From positions 18,527-82,526 of the forward strand of contig JAQXQU010000017.1 in NCBI GenBank assembly GCA_029101345.1: a stretch of DNA of 64,000 nucleotides, written 5' to 3'. The DNA comes from Erysipelotrichaceae bacterium (GTDB lineage Bacteria; Bacillota_I; Bacilli_A; Erysipelotrichales; Erysipelotrichaceae). The notes under the pieces are model-generated. The model made no database searches. It had not been told where the DNA came from and was given only the letters and a program-made list of their open reading frames with translations. Each line of letters opens with the position of its first letter. Positions within the stretch are counted from its first letter, which is position 1. The position numbers were made by a program, and so were the translations under genes. This document shows, piece by piece, positions 44,665-52,502 of this stretch.

Positions 44665-45615
44665 ATGGAAAAGAGGCTGATATCTATTCTAAGACTGGCT
44701 ATCAAGCATCAGGCCAGTGATATTCACCTGACCCTCAAGGGACATGAAATGATCATTGAAATGCGTATTAATGACAAAATGGCAAAAATCAAGACACAGA
44801 AAGGGGATAATAGGCTGATTCGCTATCTGCAATATCTGGCTAATCTTGATGTTGGGAGAATTCTTGTTCCACAGACCGGACAGTTTGAAATGGTTGTGGA
44901 TGGTACAATGCTGTCTTTGCGTTTTGCACTAATCAATAACTACAATTTCAGCAATGGTGTACTGAGGATTCTCAACAGCAGCCTTAAGATCAATCCCAAA
45001 AGGCTATCGGTCTATCAGTTCCAGAATGAAATGCTTGAGAAAATGATGAGGGAACCTTATGGCCTGATTCTTTTTTCCGGACCAACCGGTTCAGGCAAGA
45101 CGACAACGATGTATTCATTGCTAAATGATGTTGCCAACAGCAAGATCTACACCATTGAAGATCCAATTGAGGTCTATAGTGAAAAATATGTGCAATTGCA
45201 GGTAAACGAAGCGATTGGGCTTGATTATGCCAGTGGAGTCCGGCAGATATTAAGGCATGATCCCGATATCATCATGATTGGAGAAATCAGAGATGAAAAA
45301 GCTGCCAAAATGGCGGTTGTTGCGGCTAACACCGGGCATCTGGTCTTGAGCACCATTCATAGTTCAACTTCGGCATCGGTTATTACCCGAATGAATGAGC
45401 TTGGTGTCAATGAGCAACACTTGCTGGAGATGTTGATATGTTCAATCAATCAGCGGATGATTCAGACCAAAACAGGTCATAAGCTTGTGATTTACGAAAT
45501 GATGGATCAAGAGGAAATTGCCTATTATCATCAGAACCGATGTCACAGTGCTTCTTTCCTTTCAATAGAAAAGCAGCTGGCCATTCTAAGAAAAGACGGG
45601 CTCATAGATGAATAG
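44665..45615 (+). CDS. comGA: Competence pseudopilus assembly ATPase ComGA
   Basis: Type II secretion/type IV pilus assembly ATPase for the DNA-uptake pseudopilus, 316 residues. Walker A is GPTGSGKTTTMY near residue 136, the Asp box ASDIHLTLKG near 17, and Walker B with the His box LRHDPDIIMIGEIRDE and TGHLVLSTIH. ATG 44665 was chosen because AGGAGG lies six bases upstream. First gene of a seven-gene com unit. No ComK-type or sigma-H site is evident. Confidence 0.94.
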   Translation: MEKRLISILRLAIKHQASDIHLTLKGHEMIIEMRINDKMAKIKTQKGDNRLIRYLQYLANLDVGRILVPQTGQFEMVVDGTMLSLRFALINNYNFSNGVLRILNSSLKINPKRLSVYQFQNEMLEKMMREPYGLILFSGPTGSGKTTTMYSLLNDVANSKIYTIEDPIEVYSEKYVQLQVNEAIGLDYASGVRQILRHDPDIIMIGEIRDEKAAKMAVVAANTGHLVLSTIHSSTSASVITRMNELGVNEQHLLEMLICSINQRMIQTKTGHKLVIYEMMDQEEIAYYHQNRCHSASFLSIEKQLAILRKDGLIDE

Positions 45616-46594
45616 GAAACTGCTTAGCAATGATGATCTGAATTATCTTTCAAGTCTGCTTGCGACATCGCTGCCTTTAGGCAATTGCCTTGAACTATTA
45701 AAGACAAAGAGGAATGAAAAGCTTGTTGATAAGATCAGGAATGAACTGCATAGTGGCCAATTGGCAGAGGAGATCTTCAAATCATACCTGCCAAAAGGCA
45801 TCAAAAGCTACCTATTGCCATTGTTAAGAAGGATGAGTTTCAAGGATTCTCTGGCACTTGGCCTGATGTTTGAAAAACGCCATTTGACATTGAAGAAGTC
45901 ATTTGTCTCCAAAGTCAGTTATCCATGTCTTTTGCTGGTCTTTGCCATAGTTGGATTATTGGCTTTTGATGTATTTGGTCTTGACAGCATCATTTCCGTC
46001 TTGGAGATGTTTAACAGTGATCTTGGCATCTACGCGACATTTCGCATTGTCTATAGAATAGCGGTAGTCATGCTTTTTTCCTTGTTGGTAGCAATCTTCC
46101 TTTTGGTATTCTATTTCAGTCATAAGAAAAGGCAGGTACTGGCTTATCTGTTCATCTCCAAGCATTTTCCTGATTCGCTAATCCATATTCTCTTCTGCCA
46201 GGAGTTTATCAGCCTCTTTCTGATCTGTACCAGGAAGGGCTATAAGACCAAGGATACACTTGAACTATTGAAGGGTCTTGACAATATGCCTATCATTGCT
46301 TTTTTGGCCTTTCATATGGATGAAAGCCTGATGGCTGGCAATAGTTTGAAGGATGCCTCAATTCAGCCATATTTTGATACTTCTCTTGCACGTTTTATTA
46401 AAATTGGTGCCTATTCATTGGATTATGAAGAAATGCTTGCAAGCTATGTGGAATTGGCTAATAAGCGTATTGATAAGGCGGTTGCCACCACATCACTTAT
46501 TGTACAGATCATGGTATATGCCTTTATTGGAATTCTAATAGCGGTTGTCTATCAGATACTTTTCTTGCCTATGAAGGCTTTGACGACATTTTAG
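45608..46594 (+). CDS. comGB: Competence pseudopilus inner-membrane platform protein ComGB
   Basis: 328 residues, GspF/PilC family. Three hydrophobic helices are visible (about 100-125, 145-170 and 295-322), with the cytoplasmic domains between them. It overlaps comGA by eight bases. It would anchor the pseudopilus base together with ComGA. Confidence 0.88.
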   Translation: MNRKLLSNDDLNYLSSLLATSLPLGNCLELLKTKRNEKLVDKIRNELHSGQLAEEIFKSYLPKGIKSYLLPLLRRMSFKDSLALGLMFEKRHLTLKKSFVSKVSYPCLLLVFAIVGLLAFDVFGLDSIISVLEMFNSDLGIYATFRIVYRIAVVMLFSLLVAIFLLVFYFSHKKRQVLAYLFISKHFPDSLIHILFCQEFISLFLICTRKGYKTKDTLELLKGLDNMPIIAFLAFHMDESLMAGNSLKDASIQPYFDTSLARFIKIGAYSLDYEEMLASYVELANKRIDKAVATTSLIVQIMVYAFIGILIAVVYQILFLPMKALTTF

Positions 46595-46607
46595 CAGGAG
46601 GTTAATT

Positions 46608-46904
46608 ATGAACAACAAAGGTTTTACACTATTGGAAATGGTTGTGGTTGTGATGATCATTTCCATACTCTTTCTTTTGACAATTCCCAATATATCCAAG
46701 GTCATGGGCTCTGTTGACGCCAAGGGCTGTGATGCATTGACTAAGGTCGTTGATTCAGCTATTGTGCAATATCGGCTTGATAATGGTTCCTTTCCGGCTT
46801 CTGTTGGGGCACTTGTTGATGGTGGCTATTTGAATAGCGAACAGACCAGCTGCTCTTCTGGTGAAGCGATAGTCATCGAGGGCGGCCATGCGACATACCG
46901 CTAG
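46608..46904 (+). CDS. comGC: Major competence pseudopilin ComGC
   Basis: 98 residues with a canonical prepilin N-terminus: NKGFTLLEMVVVVMIISIL, with cleavage expected after Gly5 and Glu at mature position 5. The globular part ends in a Cys-containing loop. AGGAGG precedes the ATG. The prepilin peptidase is not in the window. ComGC forms the main shaft of the DNA-uptake pseudopilus in Bacillota. Confidence 0.93.
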   Translation: MNNKGFTLLEMVVVVMIISILFLLTIPNISKVMGSVDAKGCDALTKVVDSAIVQYRLDNGSFPASVGALVDGGYLNSEQTSCSSGEAIVIEGGHATYR

Positions 46905-47184
46905 AGGTTTTCTGATGCTGGAATCACTTGCCTGCCTCTTTCTTGTCACAATCATCAGCATCATTTCCTTAGGACTTTTCAAAGCCAGGGACTATTCCCA
47001 TTTGGAATTTGCCAACCAGTATCTGAAACTGCAGACAGAATCCTTTGCACTAAAGGAAAGAAACAGCTTTGAATATGGTGTCAGCTTTAATTCCATGGGA
47101 CATGTAAACAAAGGCAATTCAATTGCCTTTGGAAAAAGAAAGGTTGTCATCCATCTCGGCAATGGCTTTATCACGATTGAATAG
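46888..47184 (+). CDS. comGD: Minor pseudopilin ComGD
   Basis: 98 residues. The prepilin-like N-terminus is ARGFLMLESLACLFLVTIIS, with the conserved Glu in the hydrophobic helix. It overlaps comGC by 17 bases and the next gene by eight. Assignment to ComGD rests on position in the operon and the prepilin motif. Confidence 0.82.
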   Translation: MRHTARGFLMLESLACLFLVTIISIISLGLFKARDYSHLEFANQYLKLQTESFALKERNSFEYGVSFNSMGHVNKGNSIAFGKRKVVIHLGNGFITIE

Positions 47185-47419
47185 GAAGGGGTTTCTTCTT
47201 TCGGATGGATTATTATGTGTTGTGATTGCGGTAATGATCTGTAAAGTCTGCTTTGATTCCTATTATCTTTTTCTTAAGCATGAAGAGGGAAGAAACGCTT
47301 ACCATGAGCGCCTAAGAGAAAAGCTTGAAGCAATATATGTTGAAATGGTGAAATGCGAACCATGCGTTATTGAAGATGAACAGTCTGAAACTGATACTCT
47401 GTCTACTGATTGCTCTTAG
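47177..47419 (+). CDS. comGE: Minor pseudopilin, ComGE position
   Basis: 80 residues from TTG 47177, beginning MNRKGFLLSDGLLCVVIAV, a prepilin-type leader with Gly-Phe after the basic start but Asp where Glu is usual. The frame is open further upstream, but that part lies inside comGD and lacks a prepilin leader. Overlaps comGD by eight bases and comGF by 44. Named by operon position. Confidence 0.72.
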   Translation: MNRKGFLLSDGLLCVVIAVMICKVCFDSYYLFLKHEEGRNAYHERLREKLEAIYVEMVKCEPCVIEDEQSETDTLSTDCS

Positions 47420-47828
47420 TCTCTTGCCGGTGGTGAGTTCCTCGCTTTTGATTCTTTCACAATTTGACTATGATTATTCCCTGATCAGTTCTGAACTATC
47501 ACTGATGGAACTAAGGGAATTGCTGCTATATGCCTATGACATCAGGATCAGTGATAATGAATTGCTCTTTCATTGCAAAGGCAAGGAAGCCAGTATTGGT
47601 CTAGTCAATTCAAAGCTCATCATGAAACCGGGAACCATCATCGTTGTTGATGAAGTTGAAGAGGTGCTGTTTTTTCAAAGAAACGGGAATATCTATCTGC
47701 GCTATAAAAGAAAGAACATCGAATATGAAACGCTTATTGCCAAAGAGGAAGGGATTTGTCTCTCAGACTTTTATCGTTGTTTTGATGATAGTGATTACTC
47801 TGACAACACAGATGCTCCACTATCTTGA
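47376..47828 (+). CDS. comGF: Competence protein ComGF
   Basis: 150 residues with a hydrophobic N-terminal helix (KLILCLLIALSLLPVV) and a mixed beta domain, including FFQRNGNIYLRYKRKN, in keeping with ComGF. It begins inside comGE and ends far inside the next gene. No prepilin cleavage motif with Gly-Phe is evident. Assignment by position and general form. Confidence 0.75.
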   Translation: MNSLKLILCLLIALSLLPVVSSSLLILSQFDYDYSLISSELSLMELRELLLYAYDIRISDNELLFHCKGKEASIGLVNSKLIMKPGTIIVVDEVEEVLFFQRNGNIYLRYKRKNIEYETLIAKEEGICLSDFYRCFDDSDYSDNTDAPLS

Positions 47829-48075
47829 TCGAGCCAATGAAAGCTATCTGATGCTTGAAGATTATCTGGCATTATATAAAAGGCAGGCCAAAATTGTCAG
47901 TTATGCCAAATGCGAGATCGCTAATGGCAAGACCTTGCAGGATTTTCATACTGATGGATGTACAGTAGTGGTAATGGCCTTAGATGGTGGCTATCGACTG
48001 CTCTTTGATGATTATGCACTTGATATCTATGTTCAGGGAATTGAAATTGTTGATTGGAGTCTGGCAGCTGTTTAA
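47725..48075 (+). CDS. comGG: Minor pseudopilin, ComGG position
   Basis: 116 residues from ATG 47725. The start MKRLLPKRKGFVSQTFIVVL has a basic leader, Gly-Phe and a hydrophobic helix like a class-3 prepilin, though the Glu is replaced by Gln. It overlaps comGF by 104 bases in another frame, unusually long. A longer frame reaching 47644 lacks such a leader start. Last gene of the com operon. Confidence 0.7.
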   Translation: MKRLLPKRKGFVSQTFIVVLMIVITLTTQMLHYLDRANESYLMLEDYLALYKRQAKIVSYAKCEIANGKTLQDFHTDGCTVVVMALDGGYRLLFDDYALDIYVQGIEIVDWSLAAV

Positions 48076-48133
48076 AAATGCCGGCGGATACCTTATAATA
48101 TAACGGTATAGATAAAAGAAAGGTAATTATGAC

Positions 48134-48691
48134 ATGATCAATTCAACAGAAATCAAACCAGGAATGTGTTTTACTTGGGAAGGTGAATTATATCAGTGCA
48201 TTGATATTGCATTAAACAAGACTGCGATGGCTAAAATGAAAGTCAAGGTCAAAGTCAAGAATCCTCGGACAGGAGTTGTCAAGGATCTGAGCCTTATTTC
48301 TGGTGACAAATGCGGTGAAGCCCATATTGATAAAAGAGAGATGCAGTATCTCTACAACACCGGAGATGCTTATTGCTTTATGGATACTGAAACCTATGAA
48401 CAGATTGAAATACCTGCTGAAAGGCTTGAATGGGAAAAGAACTTTCTGACAGAATCATTGATGGTCAACATCCAAGTCTATGAAAATGAAATTCTTGGTG
48501 TCATTTTGCCAGATAAGGTGACATTGGAACTGGTTGAATGTGAGCAGGCAGTCAAAGGTGATACTGCTACTTCTGCTTTAAAGAATGCCGTCACAGAAAC
48601 TGGTCTTGAAATCAAGGTGCCAATGTTTATCCAGAATGGTGAAAAGGTTGTAGTCTCAACAATTGATGGCAAATACTCAAGCCGTGCATAA
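48134..48691 (+). CDS. efp: Elongation factor P
   Basis: 185-residue three-domain translation factor that rescues ribosomes stalled at proline stretches. The C-terminal signature ETGLEIKVPMFI and KGDTAT are conserved. In domain I the loop that normally reads PGKG is NKTAMAKM; by gap-free comparison with the Bacillus protein, the modifiable Lys32 is Met32 here. AAAGG lies before ATG 48134, and TATAAT about 37 bases upstream. It follows the com operon, but with its own promoter. Confidence 0.95.
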   Translation: MINSTEIKPGMCFTWEGELYQCIDIALNKTAMAKMKVKVKVKNPRTGVVKDLSLISGDKCGEAHIDKREMQYLYNTGDAYCFMDTETYEQIEIPAERLEWEKNFLTESLMVNIQVYENEILGVILPDKVTLELVECEQAVKGDTATSALKNAVTETGLEIKVPMFIQNGEKVVVSTIDGKYSSRA

Positions 48692-48695
48692 AATA

Positions 48696-48718
48696 AAAAG
48701 GCAATTACTTGCCTTTTT
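48696..48718. terminator. Bidirectional terminator between efp and the flavoprotein gene
   Basis: AAAAGGCAA and TTGCCTTTT form a nine-pair stem around TTAC, with A and T runs on either side serving both convergent genes. Confidence 0.9.
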
Positions 48719-49562
48719 TCAATGCTTTGATGGCTGAAGTGCCGGCAACAGCTCCGTCATAGACGGCCTTGGCTATTTGCATCATGCCAGCTGTGCAATC
48801 ACCAGCCGCAAAGATGTTCGGAAGATTGGTTTCCCTTTCGGCATTTACTGCAATCTTATTGTTTTCATCAATGGTCAAGCCAAGTTTGCGTGCCAAATCC
48901 AGAGCATCTGCTGAACCACTGGCAACAAAGATGCCGTCAACTTCCTGCTCGCCATTATTGGTGATAATGGATCTGACAACATCATCTCCATTGATGGCTT
49001 CAATTCTGTCCTTGTTAATCATGTATTTCTTTAGACCTTCATCTTCAATTTCTTCGCCATTGGTAAAAATCAAGACATCTTTTGCCAGATTGCTTAGATA
49101 ATCAGCTTCATGAAGGGCATAGGATGAATTGCCAATGACAGCCAAACGCTTTTTTCTAAAGAAGAAGCCATCGCAGACAGCACAATAGGAAACACCTTTT
49201 CCTTCATATTCCTTAAGTCCTTTGATATCAAGTCTTTTGCGATAGGAACCAGTCGCAATAATAATGGCATCACAATCATAAGAGGAGTTTTTTCCTATGA
49301 TGGAGTATCTTTCGTTAAATTCAATGGAAAGAACTTCATCATTTATGACGGGAATACCGAGCTTTTGAGCTTGCATTTTTCCGATGCTGTAAAGATCGCC
49401 GCCACTTATTCCCAAAAGACCATAATAATTGTCTATTTTATGGGCCATATTCAAGGAAGTGGAATCCATAGCGATAACAGTTGTGTCAATATTACCTCTT
49501 TTAGCATAGAGAGCTGCACTGATGCCAGCAGGACCAGCGCCAATAATAATCAGTTTTTTCAT
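48705..49562 (-). CDS. Thioredoxin reductase-like FAD/NAD(P) oxidoreductase
   Basis: 285 residues. FAD-binding GAGPAGISAALYA at 8-20, redox-active CAVCDGFFF near 132, the NAD(P) fold LAVIGNSSYALHEA, and a C-terminal FAD contact IFAAGDCTAGMMQ. The second nucleotide motif lacks the usual GGGDSA form, having GNSSYA. It is shorter than TrxB (about 310). It may reduce thioredoxin or another small dithiol protein. GAGGT precedes the ATG, with TATAAT further upstream. Confidence 0.86.
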   Translation of the reverse strand: MKKLIIIGAGPAGISAALYAKRGNIDTTVIAMDSTSLNMAHKIDNYYGLLGISGGDLYSIGKMQAQKLGIPVINDEVLSIEFNERYSIIGKNSSYDCDAIIIATGSYRKRLDIKGLKEYEGKGVSYCAVCDGFFFRKKRLAVIGNSSYALHEADYLSNLAKDVLIFTNGEEIEDEGLKKYMINKDRIEAINGDDVVRSIITNNGEQEVDGIFVASGSADALDLARKLGLTIDENNKIAVNAERETNLPNIFAAGDCTAGMMQIAKAVYDGAVAGTSAIKALKKGK

Positions 49563-49641
49563 TTTGATACCTCAACCACATTATAACTTAAGATGACCAT
49601 TGCTTTCTTGAAAATAAATCAAGCTAGTTTATAATTATTGT

Positions 49642-50232
49642 ATGAAATTCAAAGAGAATCTGCGCTATTTGAGAAAAGCCAATGGCTTATCCCAGGAAGA
49701 ACTGGCACATAAGCTTGGCTACAAATCCTTTACAACAGTTCAGAAGTGGGAAGACGGTACTTCATTTCCCAAGCTTAGAAATCTAAACCTGTTGGCAGAT
49801 CTTTTCAATGTTGAAATCGATCACCTCCTTAACCAGAATCTGATTCCTGACCATGCCAAAGTTCCGATTGTTGGTGTTGTCAAAGCTGGTTATGACCTTT
49901 ATGCTGACGAGGACATCCTAGGATATGAATATTGTTCAAATCAGGAATATGAACCAGGTGAAAACTACTATCTGCGAGTCAAAGGTGATTCCATGGAAGG
50001 ATTTAGAATCAAAGAAGGCGATCTTGTCTATGTCCATCGCCAGTCTTCGCTTGAGAATCGGGAAATTGGCGTCTTTCTATTGGAAAATAATGAGGTTACT
50101 ATCAAGCAGATGATCAAAAAGGAAGGTAAAGTTGTACTGAAGGCAGCCAACGAAAAATATGAAGATCGCGAATATCAGGAAGAAGATGTTCGCATCCTAG
50201 GCAAAGTTCTTCATGCAAAGGTGATGTTCTAA
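49642..50232 (+). CDS. XRE-HTH/S24 (LexA-like) autocleavable regulator
   Basis: 196 residues. An XRE helix-turn-helix (about 6-60, LSQEELAHKLGYKSFTTVQ) is joined to a C-terminal S24 peptidase fold. The cleavage site is likely VVKAGYDLYA (Ala-Gly), with the catalytic Ser in KGDSMEGF and Lys in NEVTIKQM. This is the architecture of phage CI and HdiR-type repressors, which self-cleave with RecA after DNA damage. No phage genes are near. It starts six bases after TATAAT (49630-49635) without Shine-Dalgarno. The stop overlaps the next gene. Confidence 0.9.
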   Translation: MKFKENLRYLRKANGLSQEELAHKLGYKSFTTVQKWEDGTSFPKLRNLNLLADLFNVEIDHLLNQNLIPDHAKVPIVGVVKAGYDLYADEDILGYEYCSNQEYEPGENYYLRVKGDSMEGFRIKEGDLVYVHRQSSLENREIGVFLLENNEVTIKQMIKKEGKVVLKAANEKYEDREYQEEDVRILGKVLHAKVMF

Positions 50233-50513
50233 TGGGAAAAAGACAAGCGTTTGTCTATGTTATTGTCTGTACAATTGTCTATCTGATTATTGCGGCAATC
50301 TATCTGCTGGCCTTTGATTGTCTGCTGGATATCTTTTCCACAGCATTCTTCTTTCATTTGACTGCTTTTCTCTTTGTGCTGATTATCATCGACCCAATCA
50401 TTACCTATCTGATTGTTGAAAGGATGCCTTTCAAAGCCGAAAACTTAAAGGTACCTGATGGTCTTGAGAAGGATCTGAAGAAAGAGGTTGATGTCATTAA
50501 GGACGTGCAATAG
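50232..50513 (+). CDS. Small membrane protein cotranscribed with the S24 regulator
   Basis: 93 residues: two to three hydrophobic helices over about 6-63, then a charged cytosolic tail rich in Lys, Asp and Val. The ATG shares a base with the stop of the regulator gene (TAATG). I do not recognise a family. Coupling suggests it is controlled by, or works with, the S24 regulator. Confidence 0.7.
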   Translation: MGKRQAFVYVIVCTIVYLIIAAIYLLAFDCLLDIFSTAFFFHLTAFLFVLIIIDPIITYLIVERMPFKAENLKVPDGLEKDLKKEVDVIKDVQ

Positions 50514-50522
50514 CACGTTTTT
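50503..50522 (+). terminator. Terminator after the small membrane-protein gene
   Basis: ACGTGC and GCACGT form a six-pair stem around AATA, with a T run; it includes the stop codon. The murG promoter begins about 20 bases downstream. Confidence 0.85.
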
Positions 50523-50559
50523 ATTTTTGCCTTATTATACTTATGTTAGAATAATAAAG

Positions 50560-51618
50560 ATGAAAATAGTTATTGTCGCTGGTGGCAGTGGGGGACATAT
50601 TTATCCCGCAATGACGCTGGCTGAAGCATTGATACAGAGAGGTCATGAAATTGTCTTTTTTGGCAGTAATGACCGCATGGAAAAAGATGTCATCCCTGCA
50701 AAGGGCTTTGCCTACGAACCTCTTGATGTAGTGACTACCAGAGGTGGCGTGTTGCAGAAGGTCCACTCACTACTATCGATTGCCAAAGCATATCTGAAGT
50801 GCCTTAAGCTGCTCAGGGGTTATGATATGGCTATCGGTTTTGGCAACTATATTTCCATTCCTGTCATGCTGGCTGCCAAAAGACTGGGATTAAAGACTGT
50901 CATTCATGAACAGAATTCCTTTGTTGGCCGTGCTAACCGCTTGCTTGATTCGAAAATGGATCTGATCATCGGTTCCTACGAGGAAAATCGCAAGCAGTTC
51001 AAGAATCCTCATATCCATATTTATGGAAATCCCCAGTCATCAAAGGCCCTTCATGCAGTAAGAAATGAAGATGTTATCAAAGAGATGGGCCTTCATCCTG
51101 ATATGAAGACAGTTGTTATTTTTATGGGCTCACTTGGCTCTGAAAGTGTCATGAAATGCCTACTTGATTACTTTAAACTTCTTGATGGCTCCTATCAGGT
51201 TGTTTATGCCACAGGAAAGTCCTTTTATCAGGAAGTTGTCTCAAGGATCAGCCCCTGTGACTATCTGAAGATCTATGAACGCATTGATGGTGTAGCTGTT
51301 ATGAAAAATGCCGACCTTCTGATTTCCAGAGCCGGTGCCACCACTTTATGTGAGGTCAGCGCCATCGGCATACCAAGCATTCTGATCCCATCTCCTTATG
51401 TACCAAACAATCACCAGTTCCATAACGCCTTGACTCTTGTCAACAATGGAGCTGCTTTGATGATTGAGGAAAAGGATCTTAGCGCAGAGAGGCTTTTTTC
51501 TGAAGTGGCAATGCTGATAAATGATGACAATAAGCTAAAAGAGATGTCGGCTAATGCAAAGAAGCTTTGCAATAGCCATGTGATTGAAGATATTGTTGAG
51601 GAAGTAGAGAAACTATGA
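50560..51618 (+). CDS. murG: Lipid II synthase MurG
   Basis: UDP-GlcNAc:undecaprenyl-pyrophosphoryl-MurNAc-pentapeptide transferase, at the inner face of the membrane. GGSGGHIYPA at residues 8-17, HEQNSFVGRANRLL near 121, and the UDP-binding SRAGATTLCE in the C-terminal domain are diagnostic. 352 residues from ATG 50560, chosen because an extended -10 (TGT-TAGAAT, 50544-50552) ends seven bases before it and no Shine-Dalgarno is present. The 3' end overlaps murB by four bases. Confidence 0.95.
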   Translation: MKIVIVAGGSGGHIYPAMTLAEALIQRGHEIVFFGSNDRMEKDVIPAKGFAYEPLDVVTTRGGVLQKVHSLLSIAKAYLKCLKLLRGYDMAIGFGNYISIPVMLAAKRLGLKTVIHEQNSFVGRANRLLDSKMDLIIGSYEENRKQFKNPHIHIYGNPQSSKALHAVRNEDVIKEMGLHPDMKTVVIFMGSLGSESVMKCLLDYFKLLDGSYQVVYATGKSFYQEVVSRISPCDYLKIYERIDGVAVMKNADLLISRAGATTLCEVSAIGIPSILIPSPYVPNNHQFHNALTLVNNGAALMIEEKDLSAERLFSEVAMLINDDNKLKEMSANAKKLCNSHVIEDIVEEVEKL

Positions 51619-52502
51619 TTGCAGAAGAGTTGAAGCAATTTGGCATATATCGTGATGATCTGTCCTTCAAGGACCTGACAACAATCAAGATGGGGGGAGA
51701 AATCGCCCATTTTGTCAAACCGGAGTCCCTAAATCAATTGAAAGGACTTATTGCCTATTTGAAGGAAAAGCATCTGAATTTCAAATTGATTGGCAATGGC
51801 TCCAATCTGATTTGCGGTTCAGATCGTTATGATGGCGTAGTTGTCTCCTTAAAGGCTTTGAACAATTATGAAATCAATGATGATGAAGTGATTGCCGAAG
51901 CTGGAGTTCTGGTACCGATGCTTGCAAATCTGTTGGCAGAAAGAGGTCTTAGTGGATTGGAATTTGCCAGTGGCATTCCTGGAACAATTGGTGGTCTGAT
52001 TTATATGAATGCTGGTGCCTATAAGCATTCAATCAGTGAAACAATAAAGGAAGTCACAATTCTCAAGGGTGATGAATTTGTGACTTTCAGACCAGAAGAG
52101 CTTGATTTTTCCTACCGCTATTCCAGACTTCATGAACACCCTCATTGGGTAGTTGTATCCTGTGTTTTGAAACTGGCAAAAAAGGATCCTGAGGAAATCA
52201 AGGCCTTGATCAATGACCGCCTTCTTCGCAGGATGAATACGCAGCCTTTGCAGATGCCTAGTGCAGGTTCCTGTTTCAGAAATCCGGAAGCTGGTTTTGC
52301 TTGGCAGCTGATTGATGGCATTGGTTACCGGGGCTATCGGCTTGGCGGTGTTAGCGTATCAGAAAAGCATTCAAATTTCCTGGTAAACGAAGGAAACGGA
52401 ACAGCTGAAGAATACTTGGATATCGTCTATGACATCCAGAAGAAAGTCAAAGACAAATACGATGTGCTTTTGCATACAGAAGTGGAGAAATTCAATTGCT
52501 AG
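51615..52502 (+). CDS. murB: UDP-N-acetylenolpyruvoylglucosamine reductase
   Basis: FAD enzyme of peptidoglycan precursor synthesis, 295 residues, type II MurB form. The FAD-binding GNGSNLI, FASGIPGTIGG and MNAGAY are present, and the catalytic Ser is in AGSCFRNPE, with the C-terminal HTEVEKF. It overlaps murG (ATGA) and divIB. Confidence 0.96.
   Translation: MIAEELKQFGIYRDDLSFKDLTTIKMGGEIAHFVKPESLNQLKGLIAYLKEKHLNFKLIGNGSNLICGSDRYDGVVVSLKALNNYEINDDEVIAEAGVLVPMLANLLAERGLSGLEFASGIPGTIGGLIYMNAGAYKHSISETIKEVTILKGDEFVTFRPEELDFSYRYSRLHEHPHWVVVSCVLKLAKKDPEEIKALINDRLLRRMNTQPLQMPSAGSCFRNPEAGFAWQLIDGIGYRGYRLGGVSVSEKHSNFLVNEGNGTAEEYLDIVYDIQKKVKDKYDVLLHTEVEKFNC

Noticed and set aside
49642..50513. Considered a prophage remnant because of the CI-like repressor
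   Set aside because: No integrase, Cro, structural or attachment-site features are nearby; neighbours are housekeeping genes.
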